This document shows, piece after piece, positions 19,858 through 28,633 of a stretch of 64,000 nt of DNA. A program made the position numbers and the translations under genes. Each line of letters begins with the position of its first letter. Within the stretch, counting starts at the first letter, position 1. Source of the stretch: CAVVEQ01 sp963747315 (GTDB lineage Bacteria; Chloroflexota; Anaerolineae; Anaerolineales; Anaerolineaceae); contig CAVVEQ010000010.1 in the NCBI GenBank assembly GCA_963747315.1, positions 11,445 through 75,444 of the forward strand, in the 5' to 3' direction. The notes below the pieces were generated by a model that did not search any database, was not told the DNA's origin, and saw only the letters and a program-made list of their open reading frames with translations.

Positions 19858-20709
19858 TTATTTTGGGGTGATAAATCCGAATTTCATCAGAACTTCCTGT
19901 CCATCCGTGGATAGGATAAAATTAATAAATGATTCTACCAAATCGGTGTTTGTGATATCGTTCAGGGGCGCGATCGGATAATGGGCATCAATATTAAGAT
20001 CAGCTGGAATTTCCAAAGCTTCAACTTTTTCCCTGGCGCTTCCCTGGCTATCGCTAAAAAAGACAAAGCCTGCGTCCGCTTCGCCCAGCGACACCTTGGT
20101 CACCACGCCGTTGACCGTGCTTTCATAGGATACGATGTTTTGATAGACATTCTCTTTGTAATCCCTTGGAAAACCGGGATCTTTGATCGCATTGGATAAG
20201 TACTGCTCAACATATACCCCCTGGGGACCTTCTTTCGCGCCCATGATTATTTTTATTCCCGGTTTCGAAAGATCCTGCAGGTTCTTGATTGCAGCCGGAT
20301 TATCCTTTGGAAGAATGATTGTTAATCTATTGCGCGCAAAAAGTTGAACATCTTCCTTGTCGATCCTCCCGGAGCCGATCGCATTAGTCATGAATTTTTC
20401 GGCAGCGCTGGCAAAAACATCGGCGGGGGCGCCCTGCCCGATCTGCAGGGCAAGGTCATTCGCGTTTTGAAAATTGAAATTCACGACCGTTCCGGGATGT
20501 TGAGCCTCAAACAACTTTCCAATTTCGGTGAAGGGTTGAGAAAGGGAGGATGCCGCGAACACCATGATCGTGCTGGAATCCGGGATTTTACCCTCCTGTC
20601 GAGTTGCTGAAGGAATGGCATTTTCGGATATCTGGCGTGGCAGGCTTATGCACCCAGCCAGTAAAAGGAACGTGACAATTAAAATATATTTAAACATCCT
20701 TCTCATCAT
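19858..20709 (-). CDS. modA: Molybdate-binding lipoprotein
   Basis: 283 residues with a signal peptide and lipobox LLLAGC. The mature protein begins with the ModA hallmark MVFAASSLSQPFTEIGKLFE, then NANDLALQIGQGAPADVFAS and NRLTIILPKDNPA. The family binds molybdate or tungstate oxyanions through Ser/Thr/backbone NH contacts. It is followed directly by modB. PadR and trmO genes lie upstream on the same strand. Confidence 0.93.
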   Translation of the reverse strand: MMRRMFKYILIVTFLLLAGCISLPRQISENAIPSATRQEGKIPDSSTIMVFAASSLSQPFTEIGKLFEAQHPGTVVNFNFQNANDLALQIGQGAPADVFASAAEKFMTNAIGSGRIDKEDVQLFARNRLTIILPKDNPAAIKNLQDLSKPGIKIIMGAKEGPQGVYVEQYLSNAIKDPGFPRDYKENVYQNIVSYESTVNGVVTKVSLGEADAGFVFFSDSQGSAREKVEALEIPADLNIDAHYPIAPLNDITNTDLVESFINFILSTDGQEVLMKFGFITPK

Positions 20710-20777
20710 TTTTCGCTTTTTAGATTCCTTTCACCAGAGATGTGGGAGAAAAGGGCGAAAAGCGCTCCACCCAACTT

Positions 20778-21227
20778 CTAAACATACGCCCGCCTGCTGT
20801 ACCAGCCGATGCGGTCCGCTTGGAAAACATCAAATTCCGGCACGTAAGGTTTAATGTCCAATAATGGCGACCCATCCAGCATATCAACCCCCTGGATTTT
20901 TAATCGATTCGCATCACATTGAATTAACCGAACGGTTGAGATCCCGATCGGGTTGGGCCTGCTTGGATAACGGGTGGCAAATACGCCATACCTGTTATTA
21001 TCGAGGAATGGTTTTACTTTCAATTCTTTCGGTTTCTCTGCAAGATGCCAGATATAAAGCAAAATCAGGTGGGAAAATTCCGCCACCCCATCCAGCCCTT
21101 CCGTGAAGTTCTCGAATACTTCAACCTCACCGAAGGCAGTTGATCGGGAGGATTGAATGGGGGTTTCATCCTCTTTTTGGAAAGGCGTATGAATAATACC
21201 GATTGCGTCCAATTCATATAGTTTCAT
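20778..21227 (-). CDS. TrmO/TsaA-family tRNA methyltransferase-like protein (UPF0066)
   Basis: 149 residues covering the single TsaA beta-barrel domain: IGIIHTPFQ, EGLDGVAEFSHLILLYIWH, FATRYPSRPNPIGISTVRL and LDGSPLLDIKPYVPEFD. TrmO of E. coli N6-methylates t6A37 of threonine tRNA using SAM. This is a short version without the C-terminal extension of E. coli TrmO. Its place between a PadR gene and modAB, all on one strand, suggests a link with molybdenum metabolism for this subgroup, which is inference. Confidence 0.85.
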   Translation of the reverse strand: MKLYELDAIGIIHTPFQKEDETPIQSSRSTAFGEVEVFENFTEGLDGVAEFSHLILLYIWHLAEKPKELKVKPFLDNNRYGVFATRYPSRPNPIGISTVRLIQCDANRLKIQGVDMLDGSPLLDIKPYVPEFDVFQADRIGWYSRRAYV

Positions 21228-21319
21228 TATTTAGGTCTGGCTTTCTTTTTGTCTTTAGCACCAGGTTCAACGTATCCGAATCAGAGTCTTTATAAGGAAT
21301 TTTTATGCAGGAATGATCA

Positions 21320-21895
21320 TCACCCTGGATCGCCCCCTGCGGAATCTCCCAATATTTCTGGCAGCTCATCCAGCCATTCGCGGGTTGCCCGTACCTGCCG
21401 CAAACGGTAATCGAGCACCGCGCAGTTGAAATCCAGGCCGGGTAGCGTGTTTTCCATTTCCAAAAGCAGGGTCGTTTCCCAACGAAAGCAGCTGGCTTTT
21501 TGCCGGTCGATTAGCCTAGCCATTCTGGAGCCCGGATCCACCCGGTAGACATGGTGTAATTTCGCTAAAAATTCCTGGCGCATGAAGCGTTGGGATTCGA
21601 CCGGCAAATCCGCCCATTCCTCCAGTAACTTTTTTCCATCGACGCTCAAGCGCAGTTCTCGGCGGTCAGGGCGGTTTTCTCCAGCCAGTACCTGCCCTTC
21701 CAGCAACCCGCGCTCTTCCAGCTTATCCAGCAGAGCGTAGAGCTGGCTCTGGTTCAGCCGCCACACCAGCCCGATTCCTTCCAGGCGTACCAGTTCCTTA
21801 TGGATCTCGTACCCATGGCGGGGTTTCTGGTCTACGAGGTCCAGGAGGATGAATTCAAGCGCAAGGGGGGAGGCTCTTCGAGGTGACATACTCAA
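21320..21895 (-). CDS. PadR-family transcriptional regulator
   Basis: 191 residues. The winged-helix domain is PLALEFILLDLVDQKPRHGY, SQLYALLDKLEERGLL and RRELRLSVDGKKLLEEW, followed by the long helical C-terminal Vir_act_alpha_C domain that mediates dimerisation. PadR proteins are usually ligand-responsive repressors of nearby genes. The gene is first in a same-strand group with trmO-like, modA and modB, so it may be an oxyanion-responsive regulator of them, which is inference. It is divergent from the Nudix gene. Confidence 0.85.
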   Translation of the reverse strand: MSMSPRRASPLALEFILLDLVDQKPRHGYEIHKELVRLEGIGLVWRLNQSQLYALLDKLEERGLLEGQVLAGENRPDRRELRLSVDGKKLLEEWADLPVESQRFMRQEFLAKLHHVYRVDPGSRMARLIDRQKASCFRWETTLLLEMENTLPGLDFNCAVLDYRLRQVRATREWLDELPEILGDSAGGDPG

Positions 21896-21980
21896 TTAAT
21901 GATTATTATAACATGTGACTATTCCAATTTCAATCCTGAAATATCCACTTGGGGTAAAATTGCCCGCAAGTTACCTCAAC

Positions 21981-22415
21981 ATGACAAAGTCCAGGATCCG
22001 CATCCTCGCCCTGTGCGTCTTCCGGCATCATGACCGTATCCTGGTCGCCTGCCTGCATGACCCTGTAAAAAATCAGGATTTCTACCGCCCGCTCGGGGGC
22101 GGGGTGAAATTTGGCGAAGCCGCCGCGGATGCGATGCAACGCGAGATCGCCGAAGAGTTGGATACCCACATAAAAGGGCTGGATCTCCTTGGCGTCCTGG
22201 AAAACCGCTTCACCTACGATGGAAAACCCGGCCACGAGATACTTTTCATCTTCGACGCCAAATTCACAGATCAGGGCTTGTACAAAATGAAACACGTTCC
22301 GGCCCATGAGGGTGCCGGTAGAAAAATTCGAACCAAATGGATCGATCCCAATCAAAAGAAACCGAAGATCCCGCTCTACCCGGAGGGGTTGCGAGAGCTG
22401 CTTGAAGATCAATAA
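21981..22415 (+). CDS. Nudix hydrolase
   Basis: 144 residues from ATG 21981. The Nudix box is complete: G-x5-E-x7-RE-I-x-EE-L, seen as GGVKFGE then REIAEEL. The fold continues with FTYDGKPGHEILFIFDAKF. Nudix enzymes hydrolyse nucleoside diphosphates linked to another group, such as oxidised dNTPs or NDP-sugars; substrate unknown. mscL follows after 17 bp on the same strand. Confidence 0.88.
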   Translation: MTKSRIRILALCVFRHHDRILVACLHDPVKNQDFYRPLGGGVKFGEAAADAMQREIAEELDTHIKGLDLLGVLENRFTYDGKPGHEILFIFDAKFTDQGLYKMKHVPAHEGAGRKIRTKWIDPNQKKPKIPLYPEGLRELLEDQ

Positions 22416-22432
22416 TAGGAAAGAGGCCGGAG

Positions 22433-22867
22433 ATGTTTAAAGAATTTAAAACCTTTATCATGCGCGGGAATGTGCTCGACCTTGCCGTCGGCGTGGTCAT
22501 CGGCGCTGCATTTGCCAAGATCGTTAATTCGCTGGTGTCCGATATTTTCCTTCCCCCCATCGGTTTGTTGCTCGGTAATATGGATTTCAGTAACCTTTTC
22601 ATTTCGCTGACAGGCGAAGAATATCACTCCCTGGCCGAAGCCCAGGCTGCCGGGGCGGCCACCCTGAACTACGGGATGTTCCTCAACAACATTATCAACT
22701 TCCTGATCATCGGGTTTGTGATCTTCCTCGTGGTTCGGTACGCAAACAAGGTGTTCACGAAACCCGCGCCACCTGCTGAACCCACGGAGAAGGATTGCCC
22801 CTTTTGTTTCACAAAGATCCCCATCCAGGCCACCCGCTGCCCGCACTGCACCTCTCACTTCCAGTAG
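22433..22867 (+). CDS. mscL: Large-conductance mechanosensitive channel with C-terminal zinc ribbon
   Basis: 144 residues. TM1 is in MRGNVLDLAVGVVIGAAFAK with the conserved pore glycines, and TM2 is YGMFLNNIINFLIIGFVIF. Instead of only the usual C-terminal helix, the tail carries two CxxC pairs, CPFC and CPHC, spaced as a rubredoxin-like zinc ribbon (residues about 120-140). MscL opens on strong membrane tension to release solutes during hypo-osmotic shock. The ribbon is an added cytoplasmic module. The EamA gene follows within 7 bp. Confidence 0.95.
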   Translation: MFKEFKTFIMRGNVLDLAVGVVIGAAFAKIVNSLVSDIFLPPIGLLLGNMDFSNLFISLTGEEYHSLAEAQAAGAATLNYGMFLNNIINFLIIGFVIFLVVRYANKVFTKPAPPAEPTEKDCPFCFTKIPIQATRCPHCTSHFQ

Positions 22868-22873
22868 CCGCGA

Positions 22874-23746
22874 TTGAACAAACGCCTCAGTTCTGATATC
22901 ACTCTGCTCATCGTTGCCTTCATCTGGGGAACGGCATTTGTCGTCCAGCGTATCGCCGTCGTCGGGCTGGGCACCTTTCTATTCAACGGGCTGCGCTTTC
23001 TGCTCGGCGCTTTGGTGATCCTGCCTTTCATCAACTACCGCCAAAAGGTTACCCGTTCGCAATTGCGATGGATCCTCACTGCGGGTGTCATCCTGGTCAT
23101 CGCCAGCAATTTGCAGCAAGCCGGGCTGCGCTACACCACCGCCGCCAATGCCGGATTCATCACCGGATTTTATGTTGTGCTGATCCCCATCATCCAGGCA
23201 CTGTTCCTCAAGCACCGTCCACCATCCTATGTCTGGCTTTGCGCAGTCGGGGCATTCGTGGGAATTTACCTTCTGAGCACTGGCGCCAGTCTTACCTTCA
23301 ACAAGGGCGATATCCTGGTACTGATCGGCGCGGTCTTCTGGGCATTACACGTACTCGTGATATCCAACGCGGTGCGCGAGACCCCCGTCCCGATCTTCTC
23401 CGCCGGGCAGTATGTCGTCTGCGGGGCAGCCAGCCTGCTGCTTGGCCTGTTTCTGGAAGGCGGCCTCGCGGCAAATATCCCCTCCCTGGGTTGGACGGTA
23501 CTATACGCGGGCATCCTCTCGGTGGGTGTGGCGTATACCCTGCAATCCGTCGCGCAAAAACACTCTCCACCCGCAGATGCGGCCATCATCCTTTCCATGG
23601 AGGCGGTTTTTGCCGCCCTATTCGGTTTTATGTTTATCGGGGAGCAGTTGATCCCCGCACAGCTCCTCGGCTGTGCGCTCATATTGGTTTCCATGATCGC
23701 GGTACAGATCATTTCAGTCCGCGTACCGGAACCGGAAAAAAGTTAA
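22874..23746 (+). CDS. EamA/DMT-family transporter
   Basis: 290 residues with ten predicted helices and two EamA repeats. The first repeat begins LLIVAFIWGTAFVVQRIAV; the second ends SMEAVFAALFGFMFIGEQL, the typical EamA end-of-repeat motif. It starts with TTG. These proteins export metabolites or amino acids; substrate unknown. It overlaps the 3' end of the convergent EamA gene by 4 bp. Confidence 0.88.
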   Translation: MNKRLSSDITLLIVAFIWGTAFVVQRIAVVGLGTFLFNGLRFLLGALVILPFINYRQKVTRSQLRWILTAGVILVIASNLQQAGLRYTTAANAGFITGFYVVLIPIIQALFLKHRPPSYVWLCAVGAFVGIYLLSTGASLTFNKGDILVLIGAVFWALHVLVISNAVRETPVPIFSAGQYVVCGAASLLLGLFLEGGLAANIPSLGWTVLYAGILSVGVAYTLQSVAQKHSPPADAAIILSMEAVFAALFGFMFIGEQLIPAQLLGCALILVSMIAVQIISVRVPEPEKS

Positions 23747-24654
23747 ATGGCTTTTTCTTCCACCATTCCGCCGGTTTCATCCGATCTCATCCGGGAGATG
23801 TTAAGCAGGTAGATACCACCCAGGGCAACCAACCCCCCAACGATCTGGCCAGTATTGAGGGTTTCGCCAAAGAGCGGGATGGCAAGCATTGCCGTGATAA
23901 CAGGCTGAAGAAGCAGGGTTGGTGAAACCACGGATGCCGGGAGGTGCCCCAGCGCATATCCGATCGAAAAATATCCTCCCACCTGAGAAAATAATCCGGC
24001 GGCAATGAACACTGCCCATGTTGATGCGGGGTAAGGTCCAAAAGGGTTTCCCAATCCCAGGTTGATTAGCATCAGGAAACCGGCGGCGAAGAGATCCACC
24101 AACCAGATATAGGTGATCGTTGTCAGTCTTGTTCTCGCCACCTGGGTGATCAGAAAATACCCTGCATAGAAAATGCTGGATACCAGCGCCATGAGGTTCC
24201 CCTTGGATAAACCAGGATCGCCGAAGATATTACTGCCCAGCACTGTCGCAGCCCCGGCGAATGCCAGCAGCAGACCGATCCAGAACCCCCATTTCATCCT
24301 CTCTTTCCAGACGAGGATCGCGAAAATCGCCACCCACAAGGGAGCCATATTGTTGAGCAGGGTTGCGTTGGCGATGCGCGTAAATTCAACCGAGGTGGAC
24401 ATGACGGCATGGTCCAACGCGGTGAAGAGCCCTCCGATGAGCGGCAGCAACCAGAAGATCTTCATCGGCACATTTCTTTTCTTTTCCCTTTTTACCCAGA
24501 AAGGGATCAGAAAGAGCATGGCTATGCTCATCCGGTAATAGGAAGTGATCGCCCCTGGCGCGGTGGACCACCGCAGGAAAAGGGTGGAAAAGGTCAGCGC
24601 CAGCACACCTACACCCAGCGCCAGGTAGGGAAGAGTTTTTGGGGATCGGTTCAT
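23743..24654 (-). CDS. EamA/DMT-family transporter
   Basis: 303 residues, ten helices and two EamA domains (FSTLFLRWSTAPGAITSYYR in the first, QPVITAMLAIPLFGETLNTG in the second). It differs clearly from the convergent EamA gene and is not a recent duplicate. Substrate unknown. Confidence 0.88.
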   Translation of the reverse strand: MNRSPKTLPYLALGVGVLALTFSTLFLRWSTAPGAITSYYRMSIAMLFLIPFWVKREKKRNVPMKIFWLLPLIGGLFTALDHAVMSTSVEFTRIANATLLNNMAPLWVAIFAILVWKERMKWGFWIGLLLAFAGAATVLGSNIFGDPGLSKGNLMALVSSIFYAGYFLITQVARTRLTTITYIWLVDLFAAGFLMLINLGLGNPFGPYPASTWAVFIAAGLFSQVGGYFSIGYALGHLPASVVSPTLLLQPVITAMLAIPLFGETLNTGQIVGGLVALGGIYLLNISRMRSDETGGMVEEKAI

Positions 24655-24716
24655 TGCACTGAATGGTAGATTTTAGCACACCCACTTCCAGGATGGGATA
24701 GAATTAGCCTAACCCT

Positions 24717-26079
24717 ATGTGGGAGCAACCCGTGAAGAACCAAATTCAAAGATCAAACAGTAGATTATCTCTATTCCCCCAATTTGCACTATTGCTGATC
24801 CTGGCTACCCTCCTAGCCGGCTGTAACACGGATAACACCCCCCTGGTCTATGGAACCTGGGATCAACCCGATTCGCCGCTTAAAACCATCCGCCGTGTGA
24901 ACGCGGATGGCTCCTCTCCAGCGAGCATCATCGAATCTACCACCGGACTCGTGGTACAAAAATATACAAATCGGCATAACTACGCCAATCCGCTCTCACC
25001 GGATGGGAATTTCCTGTCGGTTATCGCCCAAAACCAGGAAAACAACTGGGAGTTGAACCTTCTGCCCGCCCGGGTGGAAGAAGGCGCTCCGCTATTCAAC
25101 CATCCAATGGGCAGCCAGCCTGCGCTCTCCATTTCCGGGTTTTCACCCAGCAGTCGCTACTATGTATTTACCGAGCAGGATCCCCAGAGCGGGTTGTTCA
25201 CCATCCAGATTTATGACCTGAAATCCAAAGCCCTGCTTCCTCCCAAAGCAGGTGCATTCTTCGCCGACTTTTTCCCCGGTTCGGATGACCTGCTCACGGT
25301 GGGGGTGGGACCCACCGGCACGATCGCAGGGGTTCAGCGGGTGAGCCTGCCATCCCGTACGGAAAAGTCGATCTATAAACCCCCGGAGGGTGAGCAGATC
25401 GGCCTGCTGCTGGTGAGCCCCGACCAGAAAAACCTGCTGGTCTACGACCTTGCCACCGGCAAGCTGGACCGGGTTCCGCTTGATGGCAGCACCCGATCCA
25501 CCCTATACCAGTTCGACGGGGATATCGGCGCGGCATTCACTCCCGGCGCTGGTCACCTGGTGCTCACCGATCTCTCCCAGGCGGTACAGCGCTTGATCGT
25601 TTTCGATCCGAATTACCGCGAGATCTACCGCCAGGATGGCATTAGTTCCGGTACCACCGCCTTTTCCACGGATGGGAAGTCCGTCGCCTTTATGACCGGT
25701 ACCCCTGAAAAAATGACCCTGAACGTCCTTGGCCTGGATCCCCTGGCAAAACCGGTGAAGATCTCGGATTCCGGCGTCTTCTACCAGCCCCGCTTTTCAC
25801 CGGATGGCAGCCGGATCGTCTATATCGAGTACAAAGCACCGGAGGAAAAAACCGGAGAACTATATGCTGCCAATATCGATGGCTCAGGGAAGAAGCTGCT
25901 GGATGCAGGGGTGACCTCGTTCACCTTCGGGGTCAACAATACCCTTTTGTATTTCAAGGCGGATACCTCCGATCCGCAGAAACCTGAATCCTCCCTTATA
26001 CCGCGTTGGCATGGATGGCTCCGGGCAAACACGCGTCACCCAGGGAGAAAGCGGTTTTTCTGTTTTGCTGGGTCAATAG
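24717..26079 (+). CDS. TolB-like beta-propeller lipoprotein, one frameshift near the end
   Basis: About 454 residues. The signal peptide ends in lipobox LLAGC (about residue 36). The mature part is built of PD40/TolB-type propeller blades (LSPDGNFLSVIAQ, FSTDGKSVAFMTG, FSPDGSRIVYIEY). A one-base break in CCC near 25998 restores the last blade GMDGSGQTRVTQ and the stop at 26077. It probably binds proteins or peptidoglycan at the outer face of the membrane; exact role unknown. A GTG at 24732 is an alternative start. Confidence 0.8.
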
Positions 26080-26112
26080 ATTTCAATTTTCTGTACATAC
26101 TTCGTAAACATT

Positions 26113-26140
26113 AAAAGCTGCGCCTTTCAGCGCAGCTTTT
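26113..26140. terminator. Bidirectional terminator between convergent genes
   Basis: AAAAGCTGCGC and GCGCAGCTTTT enclose a 6-nt loop, giving a T run on both strands. It serves the TolB-like and the SIMPL genes. Confidence 0.9.
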
Positions 26141-26161
26141 AATTCAATAACCTTTTTCCAG

Positions 26162-26884
26162 CTATTTCAATTCGTAGGTCACGTTGGTAGAAACCGAAAC
26201 CGTCATTTGCCCGGATGCGATGGGAACAGGCATGCTGGCCATATCGGCTGCCCCACCGCCTTTACCGTCATAATACATCGGCGCGGGGGCACTGTTTGTG
26301 TAGAGGCTGATGTTTTGCACCGGACCCAATTCGGCTCCTGCAGCGCTCGCGGCTTCCTCCGCCTGAACCTGGGCATTCTGCATCGCTTTCGCCCGCGCTT
26401 CGCTGAGGGCGGCTTCCTTGTCGGTGATATCAAAGGAGATGCTGTTGATGGTGTTGGCTCCACTGCGTACGGTGCTATCCAGGATCGAGCCAAGCTTAGC
26501 CAGGTCGCGCACGGTCACATAAACGGTGTTGTTGGCGGTGAAATAAGAGCGTACGATGGTACCATCCGGCCCGTAATCCTGGCTTGGGTAGATATTGAAC
26601 CCGGAGGTCTGGATATCCTTGGAATCCACACCGAGTTCTTTCAAGGATTCGCGGATTCCCTGGGCAGCGGTTGTGTTCTTATCCAGCGCTTCCGTGACGG
26701 TATCCCCCTGGGTGGTCACGCCGATATTGACATACGCCACATCCGGGGTGACATAGACGGTTCCCTCCCCGCCCACATTGATGGTGCGAAGTTGGGGCGA
26801 GGGATAGGCTTCCACGGTCAGGCAGCCCGCCATTGTAATAACCAGTACGGCTGCCGTAAGTAAAACTACAGAAATTCGTTTCAT
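26162..26884 (-). CDS. SIMPL-domain (DUF541) lipoprotein
   Basis: 240 residues from ATG 26884, preceded by GGAGG. The signal peptide ends in MAGC. The SIMPL domain has INVGGEGTVYVTPDVAYVNI, GVDSKDIQTSGFNIYPSQDY and TVYVTVRDLAKLGSILD. SIMPL proteins form periplasmic or surface oligomers of uncertain function, with links to oxidative or envelope stress. It sits beside the PspC/LiaF-like operon on the same strand but with its own leader. Confidence 0.88.
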   Translation of the reverse strand: MKRISVVLLTAAVLVITMAGCLTVEAYPSPQLRTINVGGEGTVYVTPDVAYVNIGVTTQGDTVTEALDKNTTAAQGIRESLKELGVDSKDIQTSGFNIYPSQDYGPDGTIVRSYFTANNTVYVTVRDLAKLGSILDSTVRSGANTINSISFDITDKEAALSEARAKAMQNAQVQAEEAASAAGAELGPVQNISLYTNSAPAPMYYDGKGGGAADMASMPVPIASGQMTVSVSTNVTYELK

Positions 26885-26981
26885 TTTTTCCTCCAGATTA
26901 AATTCTGTATGGTTAAGACGCTGTGGGATAAAAAAAGTTCCTTCAATTTCGAAATTCCCGGAAAATTCCTTATCTGGCATA

Positions 26982-27064
26982 TTGAAATCTGATAATTTTT
27001 ATGTTATCATTTATTTGTCCCTCCAACCGGTTGCCCCCCTCAACCGGTCGGGGGGATTCTTTTT
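26982..27064 (+). ncRNA. Candidate short plus-strand transcript
   Basis: TTGAAA (26982-26987), 17 nt and TATCAT (27005-27010) form a plausible promoter on the plus strand between two minus-strand genes. It is followed by a self-complementary CAACCGGTTG and a hairpin CCCCCC/GGGGGG ending in ATTCTTTTT. The transcript would be about 45 nt. The evidence is only these motifs. Confidence 0.25.
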
Positions 27065-27068
27065 AATA

Positions 27069-27093
27069 ATCAGCCGGGAGAAACCCGGCTGAT
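27069..27093. terminator. Hairpin after the envelope operon
   Basis: ATCAGCCGGG and CCCGGCTGAT around a 5-nt loop, 13 bp past the stop of the last operon gene. The better T tract (TTTTATT) is on the plus strand. Confidence 0.5.
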
Positions 27094-27105
27094 TTTATTC
27101 CACTC

Positions 27106-28161
27106 TTACGGCAGGTATTCGATGGTCACCAGTCCGATGGCCGCATCCACCCTTACAACCTGCACCTCGCTGGCACCCGAGGCTTCAGGTGAAGAGACCA
27201 CATCCCCCGACCGGGTGAAATCGGACGGGTAGGTGGGTAACGCCAGGGCGGTGCCAAACTCGATGCGCACAGCGGCATCCTGCGGCACCTGCACCACTGT
27301 CTGTCCCACTGCAGTGCTCAGTTCAACAACCCCGCTTCCGCTTCCGGGAAGCACAATGGTGGTTTTTCCGACCCCGCTGGATATTTCCAAGTCCTTCACC
27401 AGCAAACCGGTCAGGTCAAATTCAGTGAATCCCACGCCCATGCTGGCGGTAAGTTCATAGACAACCACCGGGTTGAGTTTCAGGTTCCAATCCAGGTTGC
27501 TGGTCGCCCCGGAGAAGGGTGTGTAAGTGCCCTCCGTCGTATCTTTAACGGAGAAAATGGCGCTATCCCCTTCCACCTTGACGGAACTCTGCACTTTTCC
27601 GGTCGCTGTCACGGTACCATCCAGTAGGTTGTTCTCGTCTGCATCCCCACCAACGATCATGTTTCCGATCGGCATGCTTAGTGTGCCGCTTGCGGAAGTA
27701 GCACCGTTTCTTTCCAGAGCAATGGACTGGGTTTCAGCAGGCTGGAAAGCCGGGCTGTATCGGGCCAGGTAAAACGTCCCGGCAATCAGGACCAATCCAA
27801 GTGCCAATCCAACAACCGCCGACCAGGCTCCCCGGTGATCCACGATCAGGTCCACACCCCAGGCGATCAGGAAAACCGGCCAGAATTTGATCAATACATC
27901 CAGCGCGTCCAACGGCAGATATCCAAAATTGCACGCCAGGAAGATCGCGCCGAGACCGATCCCGACTACTGGGCCGGCATACCCGGATCGATTGACCAGG
28001 CTTTCAATCCCGCCGACGATGAAAAGCAGCGGCCACAAATTCACGATCACCTGCCAGGTATCGCCAGAGATCGCCCCGGTATTATTCAGGAACAACACCA
28101 CCCCAACTACAATCAGAAGCACGGGCCAAAAAATACTGTAATGCCTTCGTTTATTTTCCAT
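27106..28161 (-). CDS. LiaF/toast-rack-type membrane protein
   Basis: 351 residues. The N-terminal 145 residues contain five to six helices arranged as two LiaF-like transmembrane repeats (FWPVLLIVVGVVLFLNN, LWPLLFIVGGIESLV, FWPVFLIAWGVDLIV). The C-terminal 200 residues are a beta-rich domain resembling toast_rack/DUF2154 (LSMPIGNMIVGGDAD, DLEISSGVGKTTIVLPGS, GVVELSTAVGQTVVQV). In Firmicutes LiaF inhibits an envelope-stress kinase. Here it ends an operon containing PspC, so a cell-envelope stress role is likely. Confidence 0.75.
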   Translation of the reverse strand: MENKRRHYSIFWPVLLIVVGVVLFLNNTGAISGDTWQVIVNLWPLLFIVGGIESLVNRSGYAGPVVGIGLGAIFLACNFGYLPLDALDVLIKFWPVFLIAWGVDLIVDHRGAWSAVVGLALGLVLIAGTFYLARYSPAFQPAETQSIALERNGATSASGTLSMPIGNMIVGGDADENNLLDGTVTATGKVQSSVKVEGDSAIFSVKDTTEGTYTPFSGATSNLDWNLKLNPVVVYELTASMGVGFTEFDLTGLLVKDLEISSGVGKTTIVLPGSGSGVVELSTAVGQTVVQVPQDAAVRIEFGTALALPTYPSDFTRSGDVVSSPEASGASEVQVVRVDAAIGLVTIEYLP

Positions 28162-28162
28162 A

Positions 28163-28624
28163 TTATTTGTCTCCCCGGGTTGCGCGCAGGATGATGACCA
28201 CCCCGGCCGAAATCAGCAGCGCAGGCCAAAGGATCATCGTCTTGAACGCATCCCACCAGTTATTCGGCAGCAGCTCCAGCAGCGAAAAGGCTCCCAGCAG
28301 GATCATCCCCACACCGATATAGGTGAGCAGCTGGGGATTGCGGGAGGAGAAGAGCTGCCGGATCTCCTCCCCCATTAATTTGAATCGTTCGGCAAAATCA
28401 TCCGGCTGCGGCACACCCGTGGAACCCTGCGCGGGCAGGTGATCCTCGCGCGGCATGATCACCCACAGCGCCAGGTAGACCAGGAAGCCCAGCCCTGTGG
28501 CCAGCACCAGTAGAAAGAAAAAGATCCGCACCCACAAGACGTCTATCCGTAAATATTCTGAAAGCCCCTGGCAGACCCCGCCAAGGATTGCGTTTTGTTT
28601 CGTTCGATAAAGCTGATTGCTCAT
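28163..28624 (-). CDS. PspC-domain membrane protein
   Basis: 153 residues. The PspC domain is YRTKQNAILGGVCQGLSEYL followed by DVLWVRIFFFLLVLATG and YLALWVIMPRE. A short cytoplasmic linker and two more hydrophobic segments follow. PspC senses envelope stress and binds PspA or related partners in other bacteria. No PspA is present nearby. The gene is one base upstream of the LiaF-like gene, so they are tightly coupled. Confidence 0.9.
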   Translation of the reverse strand: MSNQLYRTKQNAILGGVCQGLSEYLRIDVLWVRIFFFLLVLATGLGFLVYLALWVIMPREDHLPAQGSTGVPQPDDFAERFKLMGEEIRQLFSSRNPQLLTYIGVGMILLGAFSLLELLPNNWWDAFKTMILWPALLISAGVVIILRATRGDK

Positions 28625-28633
28625 GGTTCTGTT

